From Planctomycetaceae bacterium (lineage in GTDB: Bacteria; Planctomycetota; Planctomycetia; Pirellulales; Lacipirellulaceae): DNA of 64,000 nucleotides. Position 1 is the first letter of the stretch, and each line of letters starts with the position of its first letter. A program made the translations under genes and the position numbers. Under the pieces are notes generated by a model. The model was given only the letters and a program-made list of their open reading frames with translations. It had not been told where the DNA came from and ran no database searches. Shown here piece after piece: positions 55,907-64,000 of this stretch. The stretch spans positions 186,001 to 250,000 of the forward strand of contig PABB01000067.1 in assembly GCA_002702655.1 (NCBI GenBank). Direction: 5' to 3'.

Positions 55907-56338
55907 ATGCCCAACGCCGTGCTCACGCCCTATCTCCTGTTTGGCGGTCGCGCCGACGAAGCGATCGAGTACTACTGCAGCGCGCTGGGCGCCAAGCAGA
56001 CGGCGCTGTTGCGTTACAGCGATCACCCCGACGAGCCGCCGGAGGGCACGTTGCCGGCGGGGTTCGAAGACAAAGTCATGCACGCCGAGCTGCGCATCGC
56101 TGGCGCCGTGCTGATGCTGTCCGACGGCAGCGGCCCGGGCGGTTCCTTTCGCGGGTTCCGCTTGTCGCTGACCTTGCCGTCGGCCGCAGCCGCGCAGGCT
56201 GCGTTCTTTGCCTTGTCGGAAGACGGCACGGTCGACATGCCGATCTGCGAGACGTTCTGGTCGCCTTGCTTTGGCATGGTGACCGACAAATTCGGCGTGG
56301 GTTGGATGATCACCGTGATGTCCAAACCGCCGGCGTGA
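55907..56338 (+). CDS. VOC-family protein, PhnB-like
   Basis: A 143-residue protein of the glyoxalase/VOC fold, PhnB type: LTPYLLFGGRADEAIEYYCS near the start, KVMHAELRIAGAVLMLSD in the middle and CFGMVTDKFGVGWMITV at the end, with 3-demethylubiquinone-methyltransferase-like order. PhnB-like proteins bind metal and small ligands; function unknown here. No signal peptide. It stands alone. Confidence 0.88.
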   Translation: MPNAVLTPYLLFGGRADEAIEYYCSALGAKQTALLRYSDHPDEPPEGTLPAGFEDKVMHAELRIAGAVLMLSDGSGPGGSFRGFRLSLTLPSAAAAQAAFFALSEDGTVDMPICETFWSPCFGMVTDKFGVGWMITVMSKPPA

Positions 56339-56355
56339 CGTTTGAGGGCGTCAAT

Positions 56356-58293
56356 TCACGTTGAAGAGGGAGAGCGCTCGCTCCGCGCGGTCGCGAAGCC
56401 GCCCAGCACCGCGAGCACGGCCAGCGCGACGTTCGCGGGCTCCGGCACGGTCGCGATCGCCGCCGCGGCGCCATACTGGTCGCGCCAGAATCCCAGATCG
56501 GCGGCGGTCACCAGGCCGTCAGCGTCGGCATCGCCCTGGGCCAAGTCGCCGGCGCCTGCAGCGTGCCGCTGCCACGCGAGCAAGTCGCTGCCGTCCACGG
56601 CGCCATCGGCGTTGAAGTCGGCGTCGCCCAGCGCCGCCACCACGTAGCGAATCATGCCGTCGCTCTTGCTCAGCAGATACAGCTCGCCGGCGGCATCGAC
56701 CTGCCAGCGAACGTCCGCCCGGCCCTCGCCGCCGGTCGTTTGCGCGCCGCCGGGAAGATTGGGATCCTGCCCGCCACGCCCATGGTAGGCGATCTCCACG
56801 ATCTGGTGCATCGGCCCCAGGGTGTCGCCGCCGGGGGTGACGGTTGTGTAAACCTGCTCGCCGCCGCCGCTGTCCCAAGCCACGTCGATCAAGTGAATGT
56901 CGGCCAGCGTCGCGGGGTTGCCGTCGTCGGCCGCCAGCATCTCGTCCACGTCCAGCCAAAACAGTTGCCCCGTCGATACGTCGCCAAACACGTACTTGCC
57001 CTGCAGCGAGGGAATGTTCGCGCCGCGATAGATGAACCCGCTGCTGATGGCGTCGCCCTCCGGCAGCCCCGAGCCAGCCTGCCCGTGCCCGTACTGAGCC
57101 ACGGGGTACAGCGGCATGACGGCGCCCGCGACGGTCGAACCCGTGGCGTAGTAGTCGATCTCGTCGGTTCCCGGCAGCGACACCGGCTGGTAGAAGCTGT
57201 TGAGTCGTTGGTTCCCCTCGCGGTCGGCGTAGCCGTAGTTCCCGCCAGCGTGGATGATGTTGACCTCTTCCCACGTGTGCAAGCCGATGTCGTTCGCAAT
57301 GAGCGAGTCAGTCGGCCCGTCCCACGACAACCGATGCGGATTGCGCAGGCCGAGGGCGTACACCTCGTCGCGCACCGCGGCATTGTTGATTTGCGTGAAG
57401 GGGTTGTCGTCCGGCACGAAGTACCGCCCGTTCGTGCTGGCGGTCAGCGCCGCGGTCGCTCCCGCGTCGTCGGGGCGGATACGGAGAATCTTGCCGGCCA
57501 GATTGTCGAGCGTTTGCGGGACCGACCGGGTGCTGCCGTTCTCCCCCGTGGCGCCGTCGCCGATCGCCACATACATCATCCGCCAATCGGCGTCGCCCGG
57601 CGCCGCATTGGGGTTGAAGACAATGTCGCCCATCGGGTGGATGCGGCTGGCTTGCCCGATCCGCAACAATTCGCGGGCGGTTCCCTCAAACGTCGCGTTC
57701 ACGGGGTTCGTGTCGGTCCACTCGACCAACACGTTCTGATAGCCGCCGGGCTCGCCGCCAAAGCCGGGCGCGTTGATCGACGCGGTCGTCGTGTAACCTG
57801 TGGGGTCGAAGCCGGGGTGCGCCGACGCGTCGGGCAACTTCGAGCCGGAACCTTGCTCGACATGGACGGTGTAAAACTTGCCGTTGTTGGCGTAGTCGGG
57901 ATCGAACTCCAGCGTCACCAGCCCCGTGGCGTAACCGCCCGACGTGTACAGCCGCGGGAACAGGCCGGTCGCCGCACCGCGACCGTCGAAATCCATGTAT
58001 TGCGTGAATTGCCGAGTCGTACGATCCAGAACGTACAGCGGGCCGTTCTGGTCGTTCACAAACAGCCGGTTGGCATCGACGGGGTCTTCGGACAGAAAGT
58101 TGATGCGGGCCAAATAGGCGCTGGCCTGCGTGGCCGAGGGGAACGCGACCGAGCCAGTCATCGGCGCGGTCGCGAAGTCTTCCATGCGCAACGTCAGATT
58201 GGCCCGCGCCGGTCCGGCGAGCAGTGCGAGTATTGCGATGGCGGCCGCGCCGGCGCGCAGCTTCGCAGAGTCAGAAAATGTGTGTCGAGACAT
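56356..58293 (-). CDS. secreted PQQ-type sugar dehydrogenase-like protein with dockerin and PEP-CTERM
   Basis: A 645-residue exported protein. Signal peptide (residues 8-31), then a six-bladed propeller of the soluble glucose/sorbosone dehydrogenase type (FDPDYANNGKFYTVHVE, ALGLRNPHRLSWDG, IHAGGNYGYADREG), two dockerin-like calcium loops (GDADFNADGAVDGSDLLAW and GDADADGLVTAADLGFW), and a VPEPANVALAVLAVLGG sorting tail. It probably oxidises sugars at the surface using PQQ or is a propeller adhesin. The ATG at 58293 opens the signal peptide. Upstream is a fucosidase gene. Confidence 0.85.
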   Translation of the reverse strand: MSRHTFSDSAKLRAGAAAIAILALLAGPARANLTLRMEDFATAPMTGSVAFPSATQASAYLARINFLSEDPVDANRLFVNDQNGPLYVLDRTTRQFTQYMDFDGRGAATGLFPRLYTSGGYATGLVTLEFDPDYANNGKFYTVHVEQGSGSKLPDASAHPGFDPTGYTTTASINAPGFGGEPGGYQNVLVEWTDTNPVNATFEGTARELLRIGQASRIHPMGDIVFNPNAAPGDADWRMMYVAIGDGATGENGSTRSVPQTLDNLAGKILRIRPDDAGATAALTASTNGRYFVPDDNPFTQINNAAVRDEVYALGLRNPHRLSWDGPTDSLIANDIGLHTWEEVNIIHAGGNYGYADREGNQRLNSFYQPVSLPGTDEIDYYATGSTVAGAVMPLYPVAQYGHGQAGSGLPEGDAISSGFIYRGANIPSLQGKYVFGDVSTGQLFWLDVDEMLAADDGNPATLADIHLIDVAWDSGGGEQVYTTVTPGGDTLGPMHQIVEIAYHGRGGQDPNLPGGAQTTGGEGRADVRWQVDAAGELYLLSKSDGMIRYVVAALGDADFNADGAVDGSDLLAWQRHAAGAGDLAQGDADADGLVTAADLGFWRDQYGAAAAIATVPEPANVALAVLAVLGGFATARSERSPSST

Positions 58294-58485
58294 GGCGGCA
58301 ACGAGCGGCGGTGACGAGCAAGGTGGCGAATTGGGCGTCAATTGACGAAGCCAGATGTGCGGCGCCGAGTACCCGTATCATAACGACCAGGGACGGCTGT
58401 GCGCCGCCCAGAGCCGGACGGGCGAAGATTGCAGTCGATGGAAAATCTGCTGCAAGCAAACCGCCGCCGTCACCGTGCAAAATGT

Positions 58486-60192
58486 TCAGTGCGTTACTTT
58501 GAACCCCGCCGCGTGCTGCAGCCCGGCCATCGCGGGGCAGGTGATTTCCAGACCCTCTGCGGTCAGCGACCACTCGATGCGCTCGTCGCTGCCCAGCAAG
58601 GTCACGCTGGTTGGTTCGCCCTGGGCGCCCTCCGCTCCGGCGGCCAGCGACCGCACCAGCAGCTTCGTCCCCGCCTCTGGCACGGTCATGCACCATACGT
58701 ACAGGGCGCCATCTTTGCCCTGGGTGAACCGCAGGTCGGCGGGCGTGAACTCGTAGCTGGCGGTCCGCTCGTTGAGCCCCCCGCCGGGCAGCCGTCGCTC
58801 GCCCTCGCCCCACGTCGTCCAAGCGGTGGAGCCGTAGATGCCTTCGCCGTTGGTCCGCATCCAGTCGCCCAGTTCGTCCAGCATGGCGACTGCCTCGGGC
58901 GTCAGATCGCCCGCGGGGGTCAGCGGCACCGACACGGCAAAGTTGCCGTCGCGCGACGCGTACTCCAGCAGCGAGTGCACGATCGACCCGCAGTCGTAAA
59001 CGAAGTCGGGGGCATAGAACCAACTGCCGATGGCCCGCTCGCCCATCCACATCCGCTCCCGATCGATGTCGTTGGCGATGCGGCTCTCGCGGGTCGAGGC
59101 CAGTCCTCGCTGTGGACTGCTGAACTTCACAATCGCGAACGTGTCGATGTCGCCGCGACGCTCCAGCGTGCGATTGAAGTAGTGCGCCACTACGCGTTGG
59201 GCGGCGTCGCACTTGTACCCCGAGCCGCTCTTCTTGCCGCTGAACGGCTGCCGCGAGTTGCCGTCGGTGTAAATAAAGTCGGGGTCGTGCTTCTCGATGA
59301 CGTCCATGATCCGCAGCGCCCAGTTCGTGGCGTACTGCCGCGCGTATTCCTGATGCTTGTCGAAAATCCCCTCGCGGCCATGGGCGATCAGGTGGATCGG
59401 TTCGTACTCCGGGTACCCTTTGAGTTGAATTCCGTACAGGTCGCGCGGGTCGAGCCCCTCCCACCACTGGCCGGCCCCGTCGGCCGCGGTCAGATTGCCG
59501 TCGTACGGCACGCCGGCGAGCGGTCCGGTCGAATCGGCGCCAAACGCCGGCTGCCACCACCACCAGGTGTACTCGTGGTGAAACGTGACCCCGTACCGCA
59601 TGTCGTGGGCCCGCGCCGCGTCGACCCACTCGCCCAGGATGTTGCGCTTGGGGCCCACGCGGGTGGCGTTCCAGGGCTGGTGCTCCGAGTCCCACAGGTC
59701 GAAGTTGTCGTGGTGCACGCCCATAATCACCGCGTAGCGAAACCCCGCGTCGCGGAACGTGCTCATCAACGCGTCGGCGTCGAACCGCTCGGCTTTCCAC
59801 TGGTGCAGCACGTCCTTGTAGCCCGCCTGCGACGGGTGGCCGAATCGTTGGCGGTGCTTCGCGGCGGCCGGGTGATCCTCCAGGTACATGTGCTTGGCGT
59901 ACCAGTCGCCCGCCTCGCCCGCGGCCTGGGGGCCCCAGTGGATCCAGATGCCGAATTTCGCATCGCGAAACCACGGAACCGCCCCGGGGTGATGCGCGTC
60001 GATTGATTCCCAGGTCGGCTCGAACGGCCCGTCGGCGATGGGGAAATCCAAGTGGGCGACGGGAAACTCGTCGACGTCCACCTCGCCCTGACAGGGATTC
60101 GCCGCCGCGAACAGCCAAGCGACTGCCAGCGCCACAATTGACGGAGCGACGCATAACCGCCGGCGACTCGGCAGGCGCAAACCAACAAACAT
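58486..60192 (-). CDS. secreted alpha-L-fucosidase (GH29)
   Basis: A 568-residue exported glycoside hydrolase that frees terminal fucose from glycans. After a signal peptide (residues 8-35) the GH29 pattern runs: WFRDAKFGIWIHWGP, the HHDNFDLWDSEHQPWN core with H-H-D-N-F, GVTFHHEYTWWWW, and DFIYTDGNS, whose Asp is the expected nucleophile. Residues after about 420 form a beta-sandwich. GH29 type A or B cannot be told by eye. The ATG at 60192 begins the signal peptide. An Ntn asparaginase lies directly upstream. Confidence 0.9.
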   Translation of the reverse strand: MFVGLRLPSRRRLCVAPSIVALAVAWLFAAANPCQGEVDVDEFPVAHLDFPIADGPFEPTWESIDAHHPGAVPWFRDAKFGIWIHWGPQAAGEAGDWYAKHMYLEDHPAAAKHRQRFGHPSQAGYKDVLHQWKAERFDADALMSTFRDAGFRYAVIMGVHHDNFDLWDSEHQPWNATRVGPKRNILGEWVDAARAHDMRYGVTFHHEYTWWWWQPAFGADSTGPLAGVPYDGNLTAADGAGQWWEGLDPRDLYGIQLKGYPEYEPIHLIAHGREGIFDKHQEYARQYATNWALRIMDVIEKHDPDFIYTDGNSRQPFSGKKSGSGYKCDAAQRVVAHYFNRTLERRGDIDTFAIVKFSSPQRGLASTRESRIANDIDRERMWMGERAIGSWFYAPDFVYDCGSIVHSLLEYASRDGNFAVSVPLTPAGDLTPEAVAMLDELGDWMRTNGEGIYGSTAWTTWGEGERRLPGGGLNERTASYEFTPADLRFTQGKDGALYVWCMTVPEAGTKLLVRSLAAGAEGAQGEPTSVTLLGSDERIEWSLTAEGLEITCPAMAGLQHAAGFKVTH

Positions 60193-60289
60193 GATGAACT
60201 CGCCACGGTGAGGGAAAAGACTGCGTTGAAGAAGAGACTCTGTCGAAGAGAGAGTGTGGTCAAGCGGCAGCATCGCCGCCGTGCTGCCG

Positions 60290-61261
60290 TCAGTTGGCGA
60301 TGCTCGCCGCGTCGACCAGCTCCTCGCCGGCCGCGCTGCGCACCGCATATTGGAATCCCGGCTGGAGGGCGTAGCCGCCGACCTCGCCCGACTTTGACAG
60401 TGCGATGAACCCCACCTGAAGCTCCCGCCAGTCGGGATTCTTCGCGACCACCCGCTCGCAGGCCAGCCGGCAGGCGTCGGTCGGCCCGTGGCCCTGCCGC
60501 ATCAGTTCCACGACCAAAAAGCTGCCGACGGCGCGGATGACCGCCTCGCCGACGCCGGTGGCCGCTGCGGCCCCGACTTCGTTGTCGGCATACATCCCGG
60601 CGCCAATAATCGGCGAGTCGCCCACCCGCCCGGGCAGCTTCCACGCCAGGCCGCTGGTCGTGCACGCCCCCGCCAGGTCGCCTGCGGCGTCCAACGCCAC
60701 CAAACCGATTGTGTCGTGATTCTCGACATTGATCTGCCGTTGGCCGACGGCGTCGGGGTGCTCGGCCTGCCACTTCTCCCACTCGGCGCGCGAATTGGGC
60801 GTCAGCAGATCGCGGCGGGGAAAGCCGCGCTCAATGGCAAACTCCAGCGCCCCCTGCCCCACCAGCATCACGTGCGGCGTTTGCTCCATCACCAGCCTCG
60901 CGACGGAGATTGGATTTTCGATTTCAGTCAGGCAGGCGACCGACCCGCAGTTCCCATCGGGGCCCATGATGCACGCATCGAGCGTCACGTTGCCGTCGCG
61001 GTCGGGCCGGCCGCCCAGCCCCACCGTGGCGTTGTCCGGGTCGGACTCGCTCTGCCGGGCGCCGGCCTCCACGGCGTCCAGCGCCGAGCCGCCGTCGGCC
61101 AGCACGGGCCAGGCCGCTTCGTTGGCCGGCAATCCGTGCCGCCAGGTGGAAAGGATGATTGGCTGCATGGGATTCTCGTTGGTGCTGGCCGCGGCGGTCC
61201 ACTGCGTTGCGGACGCCGCGGCGGCGAGCGTCGTTCCCAGAAAGGTGCGTCGGGTGGGCAT
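60290..61261 (-). CDS. N4-(beta-N-acetylglucosaminyl)-L-asparaginase-like Ntn hydrolase
   Basis: A 323-residue enzyme with a Tat-type leader (TRRTFLG). The autoprocessing site is visible as NHDTIGLVALD, with Thr184 becoming the nucleophile after cleavage at Asp-Thr. WKLPGRVGDSPIIGAGMYAD and the GNVTLDACIMG stretch are typical of glycosylasparaginases, which split GlcNAc-Asn at the end of N-glycan breakdown, rather than plain isoaspartyl peptidases. The start at 61261 gives the leader. Beside the fucosidase it suggests breakdown of fucosylated glycoproteins. Confidence 0.88.
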   Translation of the reverse strand: MPTRRTFLGTTLAAAASATQWTAAASTNENPMQPIILSTWRHGLPANEAAWPVLADGGSALDAVEAGARQSESDPDNATVGLGGRPDRDGNVTLDACIMGPDGNCGSVACLTEIENPISVARLVMEQTPHVMLVGQGALEFAIERGFPRRDLLTPNSRAEWEKWQAEHPDAVGQRQINVENHDTIGLVALDAAGDLAGACTTSGLAWKLPGRVGDSPIIGAGMYADNEVGAAAATGVGEAVIRAVGSFLVVELMRQGHGPTDACRLACERVVAKNPDWRELQVGFIALSKSGEVGGYALQPGFQYAVRSAAGEELVDAASIAN

Positions 61262-61408
61262 CGCGTGGAGCCAGTTCTCAGCTGGTGGAAAGATGGAGCA
61301 GGCGTTGCTAGCGAGCCAGCTTAAGGGCGGAACGCAGCAGCGGCAAGCGAAGTGCGACGCCCCGCTGGTGCGTCCGCAGGCCGTTTTTTGCGGGCTCGGC
61401 GCACTTTC

Positions 61409-61438
61409 TTGCCCCCCGCGGCAGGAGGGGGGTACCTT
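61409..61438 (+). promoter_or_regulatory. possible promoter of the zinc-ribbon gene
   Basis: TTGCCC at 61409-61414 and TACCTT at 61433-61438 are separated by 18 bases. It precedes the ATG at 61512 by about 75 bases. Only moderately close to consensus. Confidence 0.3.
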
Positions 61439-61511
61439 GCAGAGCGGTTCAGCCGCGTCAATCCAGGCGGCGGTGGCCCTGGAGAATTCTGACACTCGCT
61501 GCGAGGCCCGC

Positions 61512-61859
61512 ATGGCAAGCCCCTCGAAGTGCGATCGGTACGACGACCCGTTTCGCCCGCCGGAAATCCCCACGATGGTGGGCTGCCTGCACTGCGGCGA
61601 GCAGTACGACAGCTACTTGATCGAGTGGCGCGAGATGCGCGACACCGACGGCCACGCGCATGGCTTCTGGTGCTGCCCCACCCCCGGCTGCGACGGCGCC
61701 GGGTTCGGGTTCGACATCCTGCCGACCGACCCCTTCTACCGCGACGAACACGGCGGCTGGGTGCACGATGACGACGATGCCGACGAGCTGAGCGAGCTGG
61801 AAGACGACGCCAGCGCCGGCTTCGACGACGACGCGTGGGACGATGACATTCCGTTTTGA
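61512..61859 (+). CDS. small zinc-ribbon protein with acidic tail
   Basis: A 115-residue soluble protein. CLHCGEQY and WCCPTPGC supply two CxxC-like pairs for a zinc ribbon. The last 40 residues are very acidic (DDDDADELSELEDD). Planctomycete genomes carry many such small proteins, but its function is unknown. The ATG at 61512 is the only start giving this compact form. Confidence 0.7.
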   Translation: MASPSKCDRYDDPFRPPEIPTMVGCLHCGEQYDSYLIEWREMRDTDGHAHGFWCCPTPGCDGAGFGFDILPTDPFYRDEHGGWVHDDDDADELSELEDDASAGFDDDAWDDDIPF

Positions 61860-61925
61860 CGGGATGCCATTGGTTAGATTCGGCGAACCAAGGCGCCGAC
61901 TGCGGCGACGGCCGCCAGCGCGGAT

Positions 61926-62017
61926 TAGGCCTGAAAGGCCGGCGCTACGACAGCCCAGGGCGAAGCCCTGGGAACACGGCGCGCGAAAAATCGTGAGCCC
62001 CAACGGGGCGGCGCTAC
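61926..62017. repeat. palindromic repeat, family D
   Basis: A compound element: AGGCCTGAAAGGCC, then CCCAGGGCGAAGCCCTGGG hairpin, then GGCGGCGCTAC near 62007. A copy in the opposite sense, with the same order (CCCTTTCAGGG, CCCAGGACTGCGTCCTGGG, GTAGCGCCGGCC), is at 63659-63748. No coding capacity. Confidence 0.6.
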
Positions 62018-62060
62018 GGCTCGTTGTTTGCGAGCCAGCTGGCAGTTGCAGTACGATGCG

Positions 62061-62606
62061 ATGATGTTTCGCTCCCAGCCGCTGCCGCCCGATGACGAAA
62101 CGCTTGCCACTGGGGTGATGTTTCAGAGTTGCATCGATCGCACTGAGATGGCCCGTCGCGGCGTGCTGCTCGACGCCAGCGGGACAGTCGTCAGTCGATA
62201 CGAGCCGCAGCCGAACCCGCGGGATCGGCATGTCGGGAACCCGTTCAGCACACCCGATATGGTGTTTTGCGGCGACGACGGCAGCGAGCAACTACGCATC
62301 CAGCGCGTCTCGCTGATGCCCTCTGAATTCCAGGCATGCCGTGCGGGAGATCATGTCGGAACGATTCGGCTGACAAGCGTTCTGCGCAATCGTTATGCCG
62401 TCTTGCTTGAGGGCGCCGCCTGGACGATTCGCATGCCGCTGTACAGGACTGCTTTCTGGGGCGAGGCGGATACGCATGGCCGGGTCTGGATTGAGGTGGG
62501 CCCGTCGAAGATGCAGTGGACAATGCTGTTCGACGCTGCGGCGGACGTTCGTCTCGTGGCGCCAATCCTGGCCTTCATCCACACGCAGTGGTGGAATTGC
62601 GCGTGA
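62061..62606 (+). CDS. unknown protein, possible tubby/LOR-like fold
   Basis: A 181-residue soluble protein starting MMFRSQPLPPDD. The C-terminal half (GDHVGTIRLTSVLRNRYAVL, ... WIEVGPSKMQWTMLFD, LVAPILAFIHTQWWN) alternates strands and ends in a hydrophobic helix, as in tubby/LURP-one-like proteins; this is a guess on pattern only. A longer start at 62028 is possible. Its last 214 bases overlap the end of the opposite-strand gene, which is unusual. Confidence 0.55.
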   Translation: MMFRSQPLPPDDETLATGVMFQSCIDRTEMARRGVLLDASGTVVSRYEPQPNPRDRHVGNPFSTPDMVFCGDDGSEQLRIQRVSLMPSEFQACRAGDHVGTIRLTSVLRNRYAVLLEGAAWTIRMPLYRTAFWGEADTHGRVWIEVGPSKMQWTMLFDAAADVRLVAPILAFIHTQWWNCA

Positions 62607-62932
62607 GCGGCCGCGAACAGTTGGCTCGCGGAATTGACGATTGCGTTGAAGGCCAGCGTCAGCACGGCCAGGATCGCGACCCCGGCCAGGACGCCGCCCA
62701 CGTAGCGCGACGCCCCCGATCCGCGCCACGCCGCTAACACGCCAAAAATAGCGCTGGCGACCAGGCCGCCCACGCCAACCAGGCCCACGGTCTGTCGAAA
62801 TGCGGCCGGATCGTAGCGCCATACGAAGGCGCCGCCGAAGCCGGATGCCACCTGCAGGCAGACCATCCCGATCGCGACCGCCCAGCCGACGGCGGCGAGA
62901 ATGACGCAGAGCCACGAACCCTTCACGGACAT
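62393..62932 (-). CDS. small membrane protein, overlapping its neighbour
   Basis: The first ~100 residues (MSVKGSWLCVILAAVGWAVA on) form about three convincing hydrophobic segments, consistent with a small inner-membrane protein. The last ~60 residues are antisense to the opposite gene and look low-quality, so a frameshift may have replaced the true C-terminus. No family is recognised. Its start is 80 bases after the end of the phosphatase gene on the same strand. Confidence 0.5.
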   Translation of the reverse strand: MSVKGSWLCVILAAVGWAVAIGMVCLQVASGFGGAFVWRYDPAAFRQTVGLVGVGGLVASAIFGVLAAWRGSGASRYVGGVLAGVAILAVLTLAFNAIVNSASQLFAAAHAQFHHCVWMKARIGATRRTSAAASNSIVHCIFDGPTSIQTRPCVSASPQKAVLYSGMRIVQAAPSSKTA

Positions 62933-63012
62933 GGGTGAGCCGACGGTGGATGACGATTCGTTCAAACGCACATTTTGCCGGACTCTCACTGGCGACTGGA
63001 TGTCGCTCCAAC

Positions 63013-63654
63013 TCAAATCGAGTAGCGACGGCGGGGTCGTTGGGGCCTCCGAACTCGTACTGCCACGACGGCTGTGTCATCCCACAAATCACCCGACGGC
63101 AGGCGGACCATTTCAATTGCACGTCGAGGAATCTCGACAAAGTCGGCAGTTGCCACCAAGCGAGTGACATCGTCGCGTTTCGCGTAGTTGGCGAATCCGT
63201 CCGAAGTGACGAGCAAGGTCCCCTGCAGACTGCCGGACAGCTCACAAGAGACAGGGCAAGCGCCGCCGGATCCGAGAAGCGGTTTGCGGTGCTGTCGTAC
63301 AGTTAGCTCAGTAATCTGGTCTTCGTGGACAATCCAGGCCACGCTGTCTCCCACACTCGCCCCGCAGAGTCGATTTGGTTGGAGATCGACGACAACGGCC
63401 GTCGACTCGCCTGGGCCAATGCGCTGGTCAATTTGCCTCAGCAGTATTGTCCAATCGACAGCGCTCGCGATGTGCGGATACGAGCACTCGATCTCACGGA
63501 TCGCCGCTTCGGCCGCAGCTGCCCCTTCGCCAATCCCGCCCGCACCGTCAGCGATCGCCACCACGACTCGCTCGCCGTCGTGGAAGACGCCAATTCGATC
63601 TTCGCAGCATTGCCGGTACGCGGCCGTGAGTTGTGTGACTTCGAAATGCTGCAT
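63013..63654 (-). CDS. PP2C-like (PPM) protein phosphatase
   Basis: A 213-residue phosphatase of the PPM fold. VVVAIADGAGGIGEG supplies the metal-binding Asp-Gly, STAVVV, GASVGDSVAWIV, LLVTSDGFANY and the final DDTAVVAVRV the remaining conserved strands. It should remove phosphate from Ser/Thr residues or from a partner protein. The usual N-terminal ED and R are present (CEDRIGVF). Downstream on the same strand lies a small membrane protein. The repeat at 63659 abuts its start codon. Confidence 0.8.
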   Translation of the reverse strand: MQHFEVTQLTAAYRQCCEDRIGVFHDGERVVVAIADGAGGIGEGAAAAEAAIREIECSYPHIASAVDWTILLRQIDQRIGPGESTAVVVDLQPNRLCGASVGDSVAWIVHEDQITELTVRQHRKPLLGSGGACPVSCELSGSLQGTLLVTSDGFANYAKRDDVTRLVATADFVEIPRRAIEMVRLPSGDLWDDTAVVAVRVRRPQRPRRRYSI

Positions 63655-63658
63655 ACGC

Positions 63659-63748
63659 GTAGCGTCGCCCTTTCAGGGCTCACGGTGCGGATCGCGCTGC
63701 CGACCCAGGACTGCGTCCTGGGCTGTCGTAGCGCCGGCCCTTAAGGCC
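63659..63748. repeat. palindromic repeat, family D, inverted copy
   Basis: CCCTTTCAGGGCT, CCAGGACTGCGTCCTGGG and GTAGCGCCGGCCCTTAAGGCC in order mirror the element at 61926-62017. It sits immediately before the phosphatase ATG (63654), within its leader or promoter. Confidence 0.55.
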
Positions 63749-63935
63749 TCTGGCTTAGCCGCATTCAAATGGTGCGATTACTCTCCCGGCCGAGACCACC
63801 GTAGAAAGAGGCAAGCACGACGCCAGCTCTCAGGATAGCAGAGCTGCGCAGACACCAAGTAGGAACATCCGCGCGGATCCGCGTCCATCCGCGGTTTTCT
63901 CCTCCGCAGCTCGGCGGTGCGTTGAGAGCTGCGCC

Positions 63936-64000
63936 CTACGTCGCCTCGTACTCCAATAGCGGCTGATCCACCGCCAGGGTGTCGCCCCGCTTGGCGATGA
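63936..64000 (-). CDS. C-terminal end of an unidentified gene (cut by window)
   Basis: The minus-strand frame entering at 64000 reads IAKRGDTLAVDQPLLEYEAT and stops at 63936. The G-D-T-L-x-V-D-Q-P-L-L-E pattern is like the end of a lipoyl/biotinyl-type domain (as in HlyD-like or dihydrolipoyl proteins) but is too short to identify. Confidence 0.4.
   Translation of the reverse strand, partial: IAKRGDTLAVDQPLLEYEAT

Noticed and set aside
58271-60154. A 627-residue minus-strand frame overlapping the fucosidase
   Set aside because: It is out of frame with GH29 motifs and arginine/glycine-rich.
1-64000. CRISPR array, tRNA or rRNA genes, integrase or transposase
   Set aside because: None was seen; repeated sequences are dispersed palindromes rather than regular spaced arrays.

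Overview
The window reads as chromosomal DNA of a GC-rich Planctomycetota bacterium, most probably of the Pirellulales. This is inferred from several traits seen together: secreted proteins with dockerin-like calcium loops followed by a PEP-CTERM sorting tail, an EF-G with the AHIDSGKT P-loop of the spdEFG1/mitochondrial type, a DUF5690-like transporter, many large proteins of no recognised family, frequent GTG/TTG starts, and several families of dispersed palindromic repeats. I found no rRNA, tRNA, CRISPR array, transposase or phage gene. It looks like ordinary chromosome rather than a mobile island.

Layout. 1-1012: two tandem related membrane proteins, the first cut by the window edge. 1013-1985: a gene-free stretch with a good sigma70-type promoter, a long hairpin and a rho-independent terminator, so probably a non-coding RNA. 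1986-7360: a KDO/LPS locus (kdsD, kdsC, a small secreted protein, a 1018-residue OstA/LptA-like protein) in the order seen around kdsD-kdsC-lptC-lptA in proteobacteria. 7493-9889: rsmE, an ExeA-like ATPase and a GNAT acetyltransferase. 9978-19829 (minus strand): a coiled-coil protein with a PD-(D/E)XK-like domain, a DUF5690-like transporter, a phosphodiester glycosidase, a GNAT/carbon-nitrogen hydrolase fusion and a 1332-residue protein of unknown role. 20086-28665: an NAD-dependent epimerase, a clade X-type phosphofructokinase, an MFS permease, a small unknown protein, a polyprenyl-phosphate-type glycosyltransferase, a GT-C-like membrane protein and rimI. 28842-38314: a small protein with no ATG start, a membrane pseudokinase, an MsbA-like ABC exporter, a radical SAM enzyme, an alpha/beta hydrolase, ugd and a PEP-CTERM protein. 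38350-46359: a CHAD protein, a glycosyltransferase, a DUF4254 protein, a glutaminyl-cyclase-like M28 enzyme, small membrane and soluble unknowns, and a two-domain SDR. 46350-51301 (minus): a GntR-regulator/ABC-ATPase/giant-permease operon with a clear operator over its promoter. 51508-56338: a small unknown protein, a CPBP protease, EF-G with its terminator, and a VOC protein. 56356-61261 (minus): a secreted sugar dehydrogenase, a GH29 fucosidase and an Ntn-hydrolase asparaginase, a plausible glycoprotein-scavenging group. 61512-64000: a zinc-ribbon protein, two poorly characterised proteins whose ends overlap convergently, a PP2C-like phosphatase and the C-terminal end of one more gene.

How they work together. 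Several genes serve the cell envelope: KDO synthesis and LPS transport, UDP-glucuronate supply, glycosyltransferases, an MsbA-like flippase and PEP-CTERM export. The most unusual observations are a dispersed 70-bp palindromic repeat lying in frame inside the giant ABC permease, a kinase with GFD in place of DFG, a probable structured RNA upstream of kdsD, and the self-regulated GntR/ABC operon with a 24-bp palindrome over its -10 box. All family assignments come from reading motifs by eye; no database search was run.
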